Part shown: piece by piece, positions 54,185-62,457 of the stretch
Position numbering within the stretch: the first letter of the stretch is position 1
How the letters are laid out: the number at the start of each line of letters is the position of its first letter
NCBI GenBank assembly: GCA_015069695.1
Contig: JADCRZ010000018.1
Span: forward strand, 1-64,000
DNA from: Williamsia sp.
GTDB lineage: Bacteria; Bacteroidota; Bacteroidia; Chitinophagales; Chitinophagaceae
Direction: 5' to 3'
DNA length: 64,000 bases
Made by a program: the position numbers and the translations under genes
Notes under the pieces: model-generated
Databases searched by the model: none
What the model saw: the letters and a program-made list of their open reading frames with translations, nothing else
Told to the model about the DNA's origin: nothing

Positions 54185-54478
54185 TGATGCGAAAGATCAG
54201 CCGGGATAAGGGAGCTGTTGTATATTTTAGCAGGTCCACCGGCTACATCCGCAAAAATCTCCCCGGAATGCTGACCAGGTAAAGCAGGAGATTCTTCAAA
54301 AGATTCGTGGGTTACCCCAAACCCCGACATACATCCCTTAGATAAATACAAAAAAGAGAACGATGGCAGTTACCGGTGTTTTGAATTGCATCGGCACCGC
54401 ATCAGTTACCGGGTAAAAGATCAGGAGACCATCATGGCCCGAGTCAGGCACACCAGCCAGCAGCCACAACAATATTAA
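54184..54478 (+). pseudogene. Degraded ParE/RelE-type toxin gene
   Basis: Three frames carry pieces of one toxin. The first begins MMRKISRDKGAVVYFSRS and ends at a TAG/TAA after YIRKNLPG. A second frame gives ADQVKQEILQKIRGLPQTPT and ends at TAG. A third gives LDKYKKENDGSYRCFELHRH and RISYRVKDQETIMARVRHTS to TAA at 54476-54478. Two frameshifts and an apparent internal deletion between FSRS and YIRKN separate them. The C-terminal piece is the classical ParE/RelE end. The antitoxin upstream is intact. Confidence 0.8.
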
Positions 54479-54611
54479 TCTCAACCGCATAATACTGCCA
54501 TCGCCCAAAAGTACACAGTCGAACATAGCACAACAGCCGTTTTCCCCACAATCAAAATCCCCTCACTCCCAATCCTCTCCATCCTGAAATCCCTAGCATC
54601 AAGGTGCAGAC

Positions 54612-54700
54612 ATCTTCTCTCTTCCTCCCCTTTCCCTTCTTCATCAATGCTTCCTTCTTCGTCTCCTTCTCTCCTTTCTTCCCTTCTCTTCCCCCGGCTT
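54612..54700. other. Pyrimidine-rich tract
   Basis: About 90 nt that are mostly C and T on the plus strand (repeats of CTTC, CTCC and TTCCC), with no ORF. It lies in the 634-bp region from 54479 to 55112 that holds no gene, which otherwise contains the dispersed repeat, the inserted element and the dinB operator. Low-complexity sequence; no function is claimed. Confidence 0.6.
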
Positions 54701-54731
54701 TTTGAAAGCGGCGTGAAGAAATTTACGGAAC

Positions 54732-55022
54732 GAAGCGTTCAGCAACGAACACGCCTGGTACTATTCTACAGCCCAATCCATGCAACGGCACAAACACCCA
54801 CAACTGCTGAATAATAGCTTGTTCGTTGTAGCGTAGTGCAGTAAGTTTTAGTCCCTTTCAAACAGCCTTGATTTTTTTGGTTCTTTTTTTATCAAGGAAG
54901 CTGTTTAGGATTATTTATTAAGGGATTCAAGATAAGGGCCTTATAAAAAAGCACAAGTTTTGCCTAATGTTGAATTTCAGTGCTTTAAGAAAAACCCTAA
55001 ACAACTTCAAGAAAAAAAGAAG
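54732..55022. repeat. Dispersed repeat, copy 2, interrupted by an insertion
   Basis: 54732-54896 aligns with 1-165 (GCGTTCAGCAACGAACACG, GCTTGTTCGTTGTAGCG, CCCTTTCAAACAGCCTTGAT, ATCAAG), and 55009-55022 (AAGAAAAAAAGAAG) matches 163-176. Between the two lies a 112-bp insertion. Copy 1 is therefore the uninterrupted form. Confidence 0.85.
54897..55008. mobile_element. MITE-like inserted element, 112 bp
   Basis: Ends GAAGCTGTTTAGG at the left and its near-inverse CCTAAACAACTTC at the right (one mismatch in 13). It has AAG on both sides (54894-54896 and 55009-55011) as a target-site duplication, defined by comparison with the empty copy at 163-165. It contains no coding sequence, so it is non-autonomous. 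Confidence 0.75.
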
Positions 55023-55067
55023 GAGATATCCACATCCAATCAACACTTGCTAAATTTTTTATTATGA

Positions 55068-55088
55068 TATACTAAAATGTTTAGTATA
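55068..55088. promoter_or_regulatory. Perfect 9-3-9 operator palindrome upstream of dinB
   Basis: TATACTAAA (55068-55076) and TTTAGTATA (55080-55088) are perfect inverted arms with a 3-bp spacer. The right arm overlaps the candidate -7 TATACTTG (55085-55092). The likely ATG is at 55113. This looks like the operator for a damage-responsive repressor; the repressor is not in the window. Confidence 0.7.
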
Positions 55089-55112
55089 CTTGTATCTACT
55101 AACCAGCAACCC

Positions 55113-56288
55113 ATGTATAGCCAACACCGGTCCGTCGCCCATTTCGACCTGGACGCATTCTTTGTGTCGGTTGAATGTAAAAAGAACAGTGCCCTGAAAG
55201 GAAGACCTATAGCCGTAGGAGGAGGCGATCGCGGCGTGATAGCCGCCTGCAGCTATGAGGCCCGCAAGTTTGGCGTAAAAAGTGCCATGCCCGTCAAACT
55301 TGCCAAACGGCTTTGTCCCCAACTGTTTATCCTCAAAGGCGATATGGAATCTTACTCCCAGCATTCCCGCCAGGTAACCGACATCATTGCTTCACAGGTA
55401 CCCCTATACGAAAAATCAAGCATCGATGAGTTTTATATCGACATGACGGGCATGGACAAGTTCTATGGCTGTGCCCGCTATATCCGCAGCCTGCGCGAAA
55501 AGATCATGAAGGAAACCGGACTGGCTATTTCGTACGGACTGGCCAGCAATAAACTGGTCAGCAAGGTGGCGACCGATGAGGCCAAGCCAAACGGACAGCT
55601 TGAAATTGAGTGGGGGGGCGAGAAACCATTTCTGGCCCCTTTGCGTATAGAAAAGCTGCCTATGATCGGGAAGAAAACCAGCGACCTGCTTCACAGCATG
55701 GGCGTTGATACCATCGCGGTGCTCAGCGAAATACCTGTTGAAATGCTGCAGAACCTGCTGGGCAAAAACGGCACCGAGCTGTGGAAGAGGGCCAATGGCA
55801 TTGATGAAACACCGGTTGTGCCCTATCATGAACAAAAAAGCATTGGTACCGAGAACACCTTTCACAGCGATACGATCGACATTTCCTTCCTGCACCGCGA
55901 GCTGCTGCGCATGACAGAAAGGATTGCCTTTGAACTCCGCTCTACCAGCAAGCTGGCGGGCTGCCTCACCGTAAAGATCCGTTACAGTGATTTTCACACC
56001 CTTACCAAACAAGCCATCATTCCCTACAACGCATCTGACCACCTGCTGATCCAGGAAGCCCGGCAGCTGTTCGACAAACTCTACGACCGGCGTCTGCTTG
56101 TGCGGCTCATCGGCGTGCGCGTGAGCCACCTGATCCCCGGCAACTACCAGATCAATTTATTTGATGATACGCAGGAGATGATCAAGCTGTACCAGTCGAT
56201 CGACAGCATCAAAAAACAGTTTGGAGAAACCAAATTAAAAAGAGCGGCAGGCATCGAGCCTGTAAAAAAACAACCCCTATGTACCTGA
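55113..56288 (+). CDS. dinB: DNA polymerase IV (Y family)
   Basis: 391 residues from the ATG at 55113; the ORF-track ATG at 55077 is the spacer of the operator palindrome. Catalytic motifs are intact: HFDLDAFFVSVE with the first Asp and SSIDEFYIDMTGM with the Asp-Glu pair, plus the helix-hairpin LPMIGKKTSDLLHSMG and a little-finger domain. No clear beta-clamp motif is evident at the C-terminus. It overlaps dnaE2 by 10 nt, so the two are translationally coupled for damage-induced mutagenesis. Confidence 0.92.
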   Translation: MYSQHRSVAHFDLDAFFVSVECKKNSALKGRPIAVGGGDRGVIAACSYEARKFGVKSAMPVKLAKRLCPQLFILKGDMESYSQHSRQVTDIIASQVPLYEKSSIDEFYIDMTGMDKFYGCARYIRSLREKIMKETGLAISYGLASNKLVSKVATDEAKPNGQLEIEWGGEKPFLAPLRIEKLPMIGKKTSDLLHSMGVDTIAVLSEIPVEMLQNLLGKNGTELWKRANGIDETPVVPYHEQKSIGTENTFHSDTIDISFLHRELLRMTERIAFELRSTSKLAGCLTVKIRYSDFHTLTKQAIIPYNASDHLLIQEARQLFDKLYDRRLLVRLIGVRVSHLIPGNYQINLFDDTQEMIKLYQSIDSIKKQFGETKLKRAAGIEPVKKQPLCT

Positions 56289-59245
56289 ATTGCAAATCCT
56301 GGTTCAGCTTCCGGTACGGCACCCTGGAAACCGAAGCCCTGGTAAAACTGGCAAGCAAGCTGGGCATTCCTTCCCTGGCACTTACCAATATCAACAATAC
56401 GCAGGACACGTGGGACTTTGTTGGGTTCTGCGGCAAGCAAGACGTGAAACCCATTGCCGGAACTGAGATCCGGAACGACAGTCATCTCTGCTACGTGCTG
56501 CTTGCGCAGAACAACGAAGGCTTTCTGCATATCAACCGGTTTCTCTCGGAGCACCTGCAGGAGAAAAAACCTTTTCCCGACAAGCCCTTTTTTCCTGGTT
56601 CCGTATGGGTTATTTATCCCTTTGGAAGATACCAGCCCCATGAGCTGCAGCACCACGAATTCATTGGCGTCCAAACAACGGAAGTCAACAAGCTGTATGG
56701 CACTAACACCCACCAGTATGCGCGCAAGTTCGTGATCCGCCATCCTGTTACTTTTCAGAATGACTGGGATGAAAAGAAAAAGGTATACATCAAAGACAAA
56801 GGCACAGGCTACAATGTACACCGGCTGTTGCGGGCCATTGATAAGAACGTCATCGGCTCCAAGCAACAGCCTACAGATGTGGCGGCCCCGCATGAACAGT
56901 TTATCCCTCCTTCCGAGCTGCTGGGCATATTTAGCAATTACCCGGATATTGTTGCCAACACCCGGCAACTGATGGACAGCTGTTCTATCGGAATGGATTT
57001 TAAATCAGAAAAAACAAAGAGGGTATATTCCGCCACTGCTTACGATGATAAAAATTTGCTTGCAAAGCTGGCGCTTGACGGACTGAAACGCCGCTACGGC
57101 CCTGTCAACCGTGTTGCAAAAGAAAGGGTGGAGAAAGAACTGCAGATTATCAACACGCAAGGCTATAATTCATATTTTCTGATTACCTGGGACATCCTGC
57201 GCTATGCGCGCAACCGGGATTTTTTCTTTGTGGGAAGAGGCAGCGGCGCCAACTCGATCGTTGCGTATTGTTTAGACATCACCGATGTGGACCCGCTCGA
57301 TCTTGATCTTTACTTTGAACGTTTTTTGAATCCCCAGCGCAGCTCGCCACCTGATTTTGACATCGATTTCAGCTGGAAAGACCGCGATGAAATCACTGAC
57401 TATATTTTCAAGCGCTACGGGCGCGAGCATGTGTGCCTGCTGGGTTCAGTCACTACCTTTCAGAAACGGGGTGCCATCCGTGAGTTGGGCAAGGTATTCG
57501 GATTGCCCAAAGCAGAGATCGATGCCATGGAACAGGAGGGAGCCGAGCACAAGGATGACAGCCTGCGCAGGCAAGTCAGGAAGTACAGCGACAAGCTGAA
57601 AGATTTTCCCAACCACCTGAGCATCCATGCCGGCGGCGTTCTCATCAGTGACGCACCGGTGCATCAGTACACGGCTACCGAACTGCCGCCCAAAGGATTA
57701 TCCACCTCCCAGATCGATATGCACATCGCGGAAAAGATCAGGCTGACCAAGTTCGATATTTTGAGTCAGCGCGGACTGGGGCATATCCGCGACAGCATCG
57801 AGCTGATCCGCCAGAACCAGGGCGTAAACGTCAACATTCATGACGTGGCAAAACTTAAAAAAGATACGGCGCTCGCTGCCCGCATCAGGGCCGCCGATAC
57901 CATCGGGTGCTTTTATATCGAAAGTCCGGCCATGCGGCAGTTGCTGAAAAAGCTGGAATGCAATGACTACCTTACGCTGGTAGCTGCCAGCAGCATTATC
58001 CGGCCGGGCGTGGCCCAGTCGGGCATGATGCGGCAGTATATCTATCGCTACCACAATCCCGACAAGTTTGAGTACCTGCACCCTAAAATGAAGGAGCTGC
58101 TGGAAGAAACCTATGGCGTGATGGTGTACCAGGAAGATGTGATCAAAGTGGCGCACCATTTTGCCGGACTGGATATGGATGATGCAGATGTACTGCGGCG
58201 GCTCATGAGCGGCAAGTATCGGGGGCATGAACGCTTTGAAGAAATCAGGCAAACCTTTTTCAGCAATTGTGCCGAACGCGGTTACCCGGATGAGATCAGC
58301 CAGGAAGTCTGGCGGCAGATAGAATCTTTTGGCGGCTACTCGTTTTCAAAAGCACATTCGGCCAGCTTTGCCGTGGAAAGCTACCAAAGCCTTTTCCTGA
58401 AAACCTATTACCCGGCCGAATTCATGGTGGCTGTTATCAACAACTTCGGTGGCTTTTACAATACGGAACTGTATTTTCATGAGTTGAAAAGATGCGGTGT
58501 TATTGTCTTGCCCCCATGCGTAAATAGAAGTCAATATCTTACGCGTATTGAAGGCACAACTGTGTACGCTGGTTTTATCCACATCCAGGGCCTGGAAGAA
58601 ACCATGGTAACAGCCCTGCTGGAAGAAAGAAGCAGGAATGGCCCCTACGAACACCTGCAGCACTTTATTGAACGGACTGCGATCGGACTGGAACAGCTCA
58701 ACATCCTGGTACGTGTAGGTGCCCTGCGCTTTACCGGCAAGAGCAAAAAAGAACTGTTGTGGGAAGCCAATTTCTTACAAAAAAAGAACCGGTACACCAC
58801 GGTGAATGCGGCCATGTTTACCGAACCACCGCTCCATTTTACCCTGCCCCGGCTTAGCCAGCATCCGCTTGATGATATACTGGATGAGATAGAGCTGCTG
58901 GGCTTTCCTATTGGCAATGTGTGGAACATGGTTGATATTGATACCCGCCCTTATCAAACTGCTGCCGAATTACCGGCCCTGTTAGGAAAGACTATACAGG
59001 TCATCGGTTATTATGTTACCACCAAGGCCATCCGCACTGCCACCAAAAAAGCCATGCATTTCGGAACATTCCTGGACAAACAGGGTGACTGGATCGACAC
59101 GGTTCATTTTCCTCACTCGTTCCAGTATACGCCGTTTGAGGGAAAGGGGTTTTATGAGCTCAGGGGAAAAGTAGTGGAAGAGTTCGGCGTATATGCAATT
59201 GAGGTTTCTTATTGCAAGAAGATAGGATTGAAAGAGACAAAATAA
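56279..59245 (+). CDS. dnaE2: Error-prone DNA polymerase III alpha subunit
   Basis: 988-residue C-family polymerase. The PHP-like start YLNCKSWFSFRYGTLE lacks the HxH-type metal ligands of true PHP domains, so proofreading-like activity is probably absent. The palm has FVGRGSGANSIVAYCLDITD and PDFDID (about 358-363). YGVMVYQEDVIKVAHHFAGL and GYSFSKAHSASFAVESYQSLFLKTYYP follow. The C-terminus carries an OB-like domain. It is shorter than replicative DnaE. Pairing with dinB, without imuA/imuB, is the known Bacteroidota-type mutagenesis arrangement as I recall. Confidence 0.9.
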   Translation: MYLNCKSWFSFRYGTLETEALVKLASKLGIPSLALTNINNTQDTWDFVGFCGKQDVKPIAGTEIRNDSHLCYVLLAQNNEGFLHINRFLSEHLQEKKPFPDKPFFPGSVWVIYPFGRYQPHELQHHEFIGVQTTEVNKLYGTNTHQYARKFVIRHPVTFQNDWDEKKKVYIKDKGTGYNVHRLLRAIDKNVIGSKQQPTDVAAPHEQFIPPSELLGIFSNYPDIVANTRQLMDSCSIGMDFKSEKTKRVYSATAYDDKNLLAKLALDGLKRRYGPVNRVAKERVEKELQIINTQGYNSYFLITWDILRYARNRDFFFVGRGSGANSIVAYCLDITDVDPLDLDLYFERFLNPQRSSPPDFDIDFSWKDRDEITDYIFKRYGREHVCLLGSVTTFQKRGAIRELGKVFGLPKAEIDAMEQEGAEHKDDSLRRQVRKYSDKLKDFPNHLSIHAGGVLISDAPVHQYTATELPPKGLSTSQIDMHIAEKIRLTKFDILSQRGLGHIRDSIELIRQNQGVNVNIHDVAKLKKDTALAARIRAADTIGCFYIESPAMRQLLKKLECNDYLTLVAASSIIRPGVAQSGMMRQYIYRYHNPDKFEYLHPKMKELLEETYGVMVYQEDVIKVAHHFAGLDMDDADVLRRLMSGKYRGHERFEEIRQTFFSNCAERGYPDEISQEVWRQIESFGGYSFSKAHSASFAVESYQSLFLKTYYPAEFMVAVINNFGGFYNTELYFHELKRCGVIVLPPCVNRSQYLTRIEGTTVYAGFIHIQGLEETMVTALLEERSRNGPYEHLQHFIERTAIGLEQLNILVRVGALRFTGKSKKELLWEANFLQKKNRYTTVNAAMFTEPPLHFTLPRLSQHPLDDILDEIELLGFPIGNVWNMVDIDTRPYQTAAELPALLGKTIQVIGYYVTTKAIRTATKKAMHFGTFLDKQGDWIDTVHFPHSFQYTPFEGKGFYELRGKVVEEFGVYAIEVSYCKKIGLKETK

Positions 59246-59400
59246 ACGCAGGAACCTGCAAAGAAGGTGTTTCCGTTTACAGCCCATTGCAGCACGTTTG
59301 CAGGAAAAATCGTTGAGCACCGTTCCACACCAGGCGATGCCGAGATGGCCAGGCAGACAGGCATGAAAATGTAAAGAGTTCCTGTACAGTGACCTAAAAT

Positions 59401-59430
59401 AACAACAGCCAGGCAATGCTGCCTGGCTGT
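59401..59430 (-). terminator. Terminator of the LamG gene
   Basis: An 11-bp stem ACAGCCAGGCA / TGCCTGGCTGT (59405-59415, 59420-59430) lies 41 nt past the stop. On the minus strand it is followed by TTGTTATTTT. The T-run is weak. Confidence 0.6.
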
Positions 59431-59471
59431 GTGTTGTAGAGAAACTTGACTTGTGCGTTTATGCCTGCCTG

Positions 59472-62051
59472 TTATTCTTTTACCAATCTGAATACGGCCT
59501 TATCACCCAGTTGTACATGATAGATGCCTTTTGTAAGTGCACTGATGTCAACCTGTTGTTTGCTGCCGGAAACAGTAAATTTCTTTACGACCCTTCCCTG
59601 CATATCTGAAACAATGCCTGTTTTACCGGCGAGCGCGGCATCATTGCTTTCGATGTTGAAGAAGTCTGCAGCAGGTGAAGGATAAAGAATTGTATACGCC
59701 TTATCGCCAGCAAACAGAACCTGCTGCACGGTGCTGTACGTGTAATTGCCATCTTTATCTACCTGTAATAGCCTGTAATAGTTCAAGCCTTTGCCGGGTG
59801 TATTGTCATTGGCTGCGTAATGGCGCAATGCAGACGAAGAACCGGCTGCCTGCACGGTTGCAATGCGGGTAAAGTCGACGCCATTGCTGCTGCGCTCAAC
59901 GCTAAAGTGCGCGCTGTTAAACTCGGAAGCTGTATTCCATTGAAGCAGTACAGCAGTTCCCTGCTGTTTGGCAGTAAAGTCGGTCAGCGTTACGGGCAGG
60001 GTGGCCAGCGTAGTAGCAGTTATAGACGATGCGGGATAGCTTCCCTGACTGGCCACAGAAGTTTTGTTGGCCCTTACGCGATAATAGTAAGTAGTGGCTG
60101 GTGACAGACCGGTAACAGCGTAGGAAGTACCTGTGCCAACGTTCAGCCCGTTGTAACCCGATACAAAAGAACTGAAAGCAGGACTTGTCGAAACATCCAG
60201 TGCGTAGTTGTTCACGGTGCCTACAGTGGGTGCTGTCCAGTTAGCAGTAAACCTGTTACTTCCCACACTGGTTGGAGCCCAAAGGGTAGGAACAACCATG
60301 GCATAGCTTTCCATCCAGTTGGAACTGGTGCCTGTGAGGGCAAAGCCGCTGAGCGTACCAGTGACCCCATTTCCAGAAACATCATATACCGATGTCACTG
60401 AAGAGTTGGTTCCACTTGCTGTTCCTAAGTCGAACTTATAGTAAGCTGTTAAACCAGTTGTTGGATTGATAATGTTGTACATGTTTGACTGGATCTCACT
60501 TTGGGAACGTTGGGTGCTCCAAACACGCACCTCATCGATCGAACCATTGAAGAACCGGTTGGTGCCTGATTGAGACCACTGGCCGATCCTGAAAGATCCG
60601 GTAGGATTGGTCACCCCTACGCCGTTGATATTGCCATAATCTGTTCTGTTACCAACAGGGAGGCCATTTACATATAGTCGCATTGATTCTTTGGTACTGC
60701 CATCCCATGCCGCAGCCAGGTGATACCAGACGCCGGTTGCAAGGTTGGAAACAGGATAGCTGATGTAACTTCCTGCACCGGTCGTAGCATTCATACAATA
60801 GAACGACAGTGCATTGGCATACAAAAGCAACTCGATGCCGGAACTGCCGATCGACCGGCTTATGATTTCCTGGTCGCCCGTAAAGCTGCCGAACCTTGCC
60901 CAGCACTCCATGGTCTTGATATTGGTTGCAGCCAGCGAAGCACCCGAGCCGCCGTCCACATAATCATTTACCCCGTCAAAGTTGAGTGCGTTTCCGGGTG
61001 TGGTCATGGTGGTAGCAGTGAGCGTTACAGCAGCCGAAGTATCGGTACAGCTGTTGGTCACAGCTACTTTGTAATCTCCAGGGATAGTCGCTGTATAGGA
61101 ACTGCCAGTAGCACCGCTGATGGGATTGCCGTTCAGCAACCACTGGTAAGCCGTACCGGTCACGCTTGAACTAAGCGCAAGCGAACTGCCCTCCGGAAAA
61201 GAAGTAGCGCCCCCGGCTGTGTTGATAGATACGGTAGAAAAGGTAACACCATATTTTGCACCGAGGTAACGGTTGACCTGCTGAATCTGGCAATCGGTCA
61301 GCTTTGTGTTGTAAACAATCACTTCTGCAATGTCACCATTGAAACAGTTGTCATCTCCGTCCCAGCCAATCCTGAAACTGGTTTGCGCATCTGTTGTACT
61401 GGTCTGGTCTGTGAACGTGGTAATGGTTTGTCCGTTGAAATAGATATTTGATCCATTGGTTACGCCATAGTTGTATACAGCTGTCATCAAACGGGTAACA
61501 CCCACCGTACCTGCACCGGTAACAATGGCCGCAGGGTTCGTAGGCCCGAGGGAAGCTCCGCCGTTGTTGGCGCCTGCACTCGGATTGCTCGACCAGCTCG
61601 TGAAGAAGAACCGGTCCCAGTTGCCATTGTCATCTCCCCACAAGCCTTGATCTCCACTCTGGGTACCTTGCTTGTAGACGGTAAAAATGGTGACTGCACT
61701 GGAAGAAACGGCCCTGATGTCAACGCCCGCAATCTGGTACACAGAGCCGCTCGTACCGGATACGCGCGCGAAGCGTACGACAGACTTACCATTGATCTGG
61801 TTTGAATAAACCCTTCCGGATGCCTGTCCGGGATACGTAGTGGCGTTGCGTGCACCACCTGATTTGTCATACCAGGTCGTGATCAAAGTACCATCAGCCT
61901 GATTGGCTGTTCCATTGTTAACATCCGAGGCATCAAGCCACAACCGCAGGTTTGCGCTGGCGATGTTAGTAGGAAGTGTTTGCGCCTGCAGGTAAGTCTT
62001 GTTAAGCAGTAGTAGCAAAACTGCGAGGCGACTGAAGTAGCGGTTTTTCAT
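59472..62051 (-). CDS. Secreted LamG/FN3 protein with type IX sorting tail
   Basis: 859 residues from the ATG at 62051 (signal [24 protein letters not shown]); the ORF-track start is 12 codons upstream. In order: a LamG-like domain ([24 protein letters not shown]), an Ig/PKD-like stretch ([19 protein letters not shown]), a second LamG ([30 protein letters not shown]), FN3 ([14 protein letters not shown]), a beta domain (ARF-like [20 protein letters not shown]) and the T9SS tail ([15 protein letters not shown] ending KAVFRLVKE). It should be secreted and probably surface-bound. Ligand unknown, likely carbohydrate. Confidence 0.88.
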   Translation of the reverse strand: MKNRYFSRLAVLLLLLNKTYLQAQTLPTNIASANLRLWLDASDVNNGTANQADGTLITTWYDKSGGARNATTYPGQASGRVYSNQINGKSVVRFARVSGTSGSVYQIAGVDIRAVSSSAVTIFTVYKQGTQSGDQGLWGDDNGNWDRFFFTSWSSNPSAGANNGGASLGPTNPAAIVTGAGTVGVTRLMTAVYNYGVTNGSNIYFNGQTITTFTDQTSTTDAQTSFRIGWDGDDNCFNGDIAEVIVYNTKLTDCQIQQVNRYLGAKYGVTFSTVSINTAGGATSFPEGSSLALSSSVTGTAYQWLLNGNPISGATGSSYTATIPGDYKVAVTNSCTDTSAAVTLTATTMTTPGNALNFDGVNDYVDGGSGASLAATNIKTMECWARFGSFTGDQEIISRSIGSSGIELLLYANALSFYCMNATTGAGSYISYPVSNLATGVWYHLAAAWDGSTKESMRLYVNGLPVGNRTDYGNINGVGVTNPTGSFRIGQWSQSGTNRFFNGSIDEVRVWSTQRSQSEIQSNMYNIINPTTGLTAYYKFDLGTASGTNSSVTSVYDVSGNGVTGTLSGFALTGTSSNWMESYAMVVPTLWAPTSVGSNRFTANWTAPTVGTVNNYALDVSTSPAFSSFVSGYNGLNVGTGTSYAVTGLSPATTYYYRVRANKTSVASQGSYPASSITATTLATLPVTLTDFTAKQQGTAVLLQWNTASEFNSAHFSVERSSNGVDFTRIATVQAAGSSSALRHYAANDNTPGKGLNYYRLLQVDKDGNYTYSTVQQVLFAGDKAYTILYPSPAADFFNIESNDAALAGKTGIVSDMQGRVVKKFTVSGSKQQVDISALTKGIYHVQLGDKAVFRLVKE

Positions 62052-62457
62052 ACAAATGTGATTTGGTGATGGAATGGGAATTATCAAAACGAAGGGCTAT
62101 CCGATTAATTATTCCCGCCCGGGAAGAACCCTCTCTCACCAAATCACAATTTTCAATCTCTAATCGATTTCATTCAGTTTACCCATAAGGGTTTTATGTC
62201 ATGAGCTAAGACATTCTATGTCCTGTTTAGAACTTTCATTTTTTAGTGTCTATTCCACACTTGATAATTTATTCCCGCCCTTACAGCCGCGTTTTTGTTG
62301 ATACCAGGATTGCCTGTCTGCCATCTACCCGTTTTTATGTTCCCATATCATACAACAGAATAAGTTAAAATAGCTCCACAGCCAGGCTGAAAATTATGTG
62401 ACCGGAAATAGTAAAAAGTGAGAATGATCTATATTTATCACGACTAAACTATCAACC
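62052..62457. other. 406-bp intergenic region
   Basis: No gene seen. It holds a 12-bp inverted repeat in the LamG leader (62058-62069 with 62136-62147) and two direct copies of TTATTCCCGCCC (62109-62120 and 62269-62280). A -7-like TATATTTA at 62430-62437 precedes the tricorn-like gene by 20 nt. Confidence 0.5.
62058..62147 (-). promoter_or_regulatory. Long-range inverted repeat in the LamG-gene leader
   Basis: In the minus-strand message GTGATTTGGTGA pairs with TCACCAAATCAC over 12 bp. The downstream arm ends 6 nt before the ATG at 62051, with a 66-nt loop, so the pairing could restrict translation. Confidence 0.45.

Noticed and set aside
55077-55112. ATG at 55077 as the dinB start
   Set aside because: The ATG is the spacer of the operator palindrome and lies upstream of the -7 box; the family N-terminus starts at 55113.
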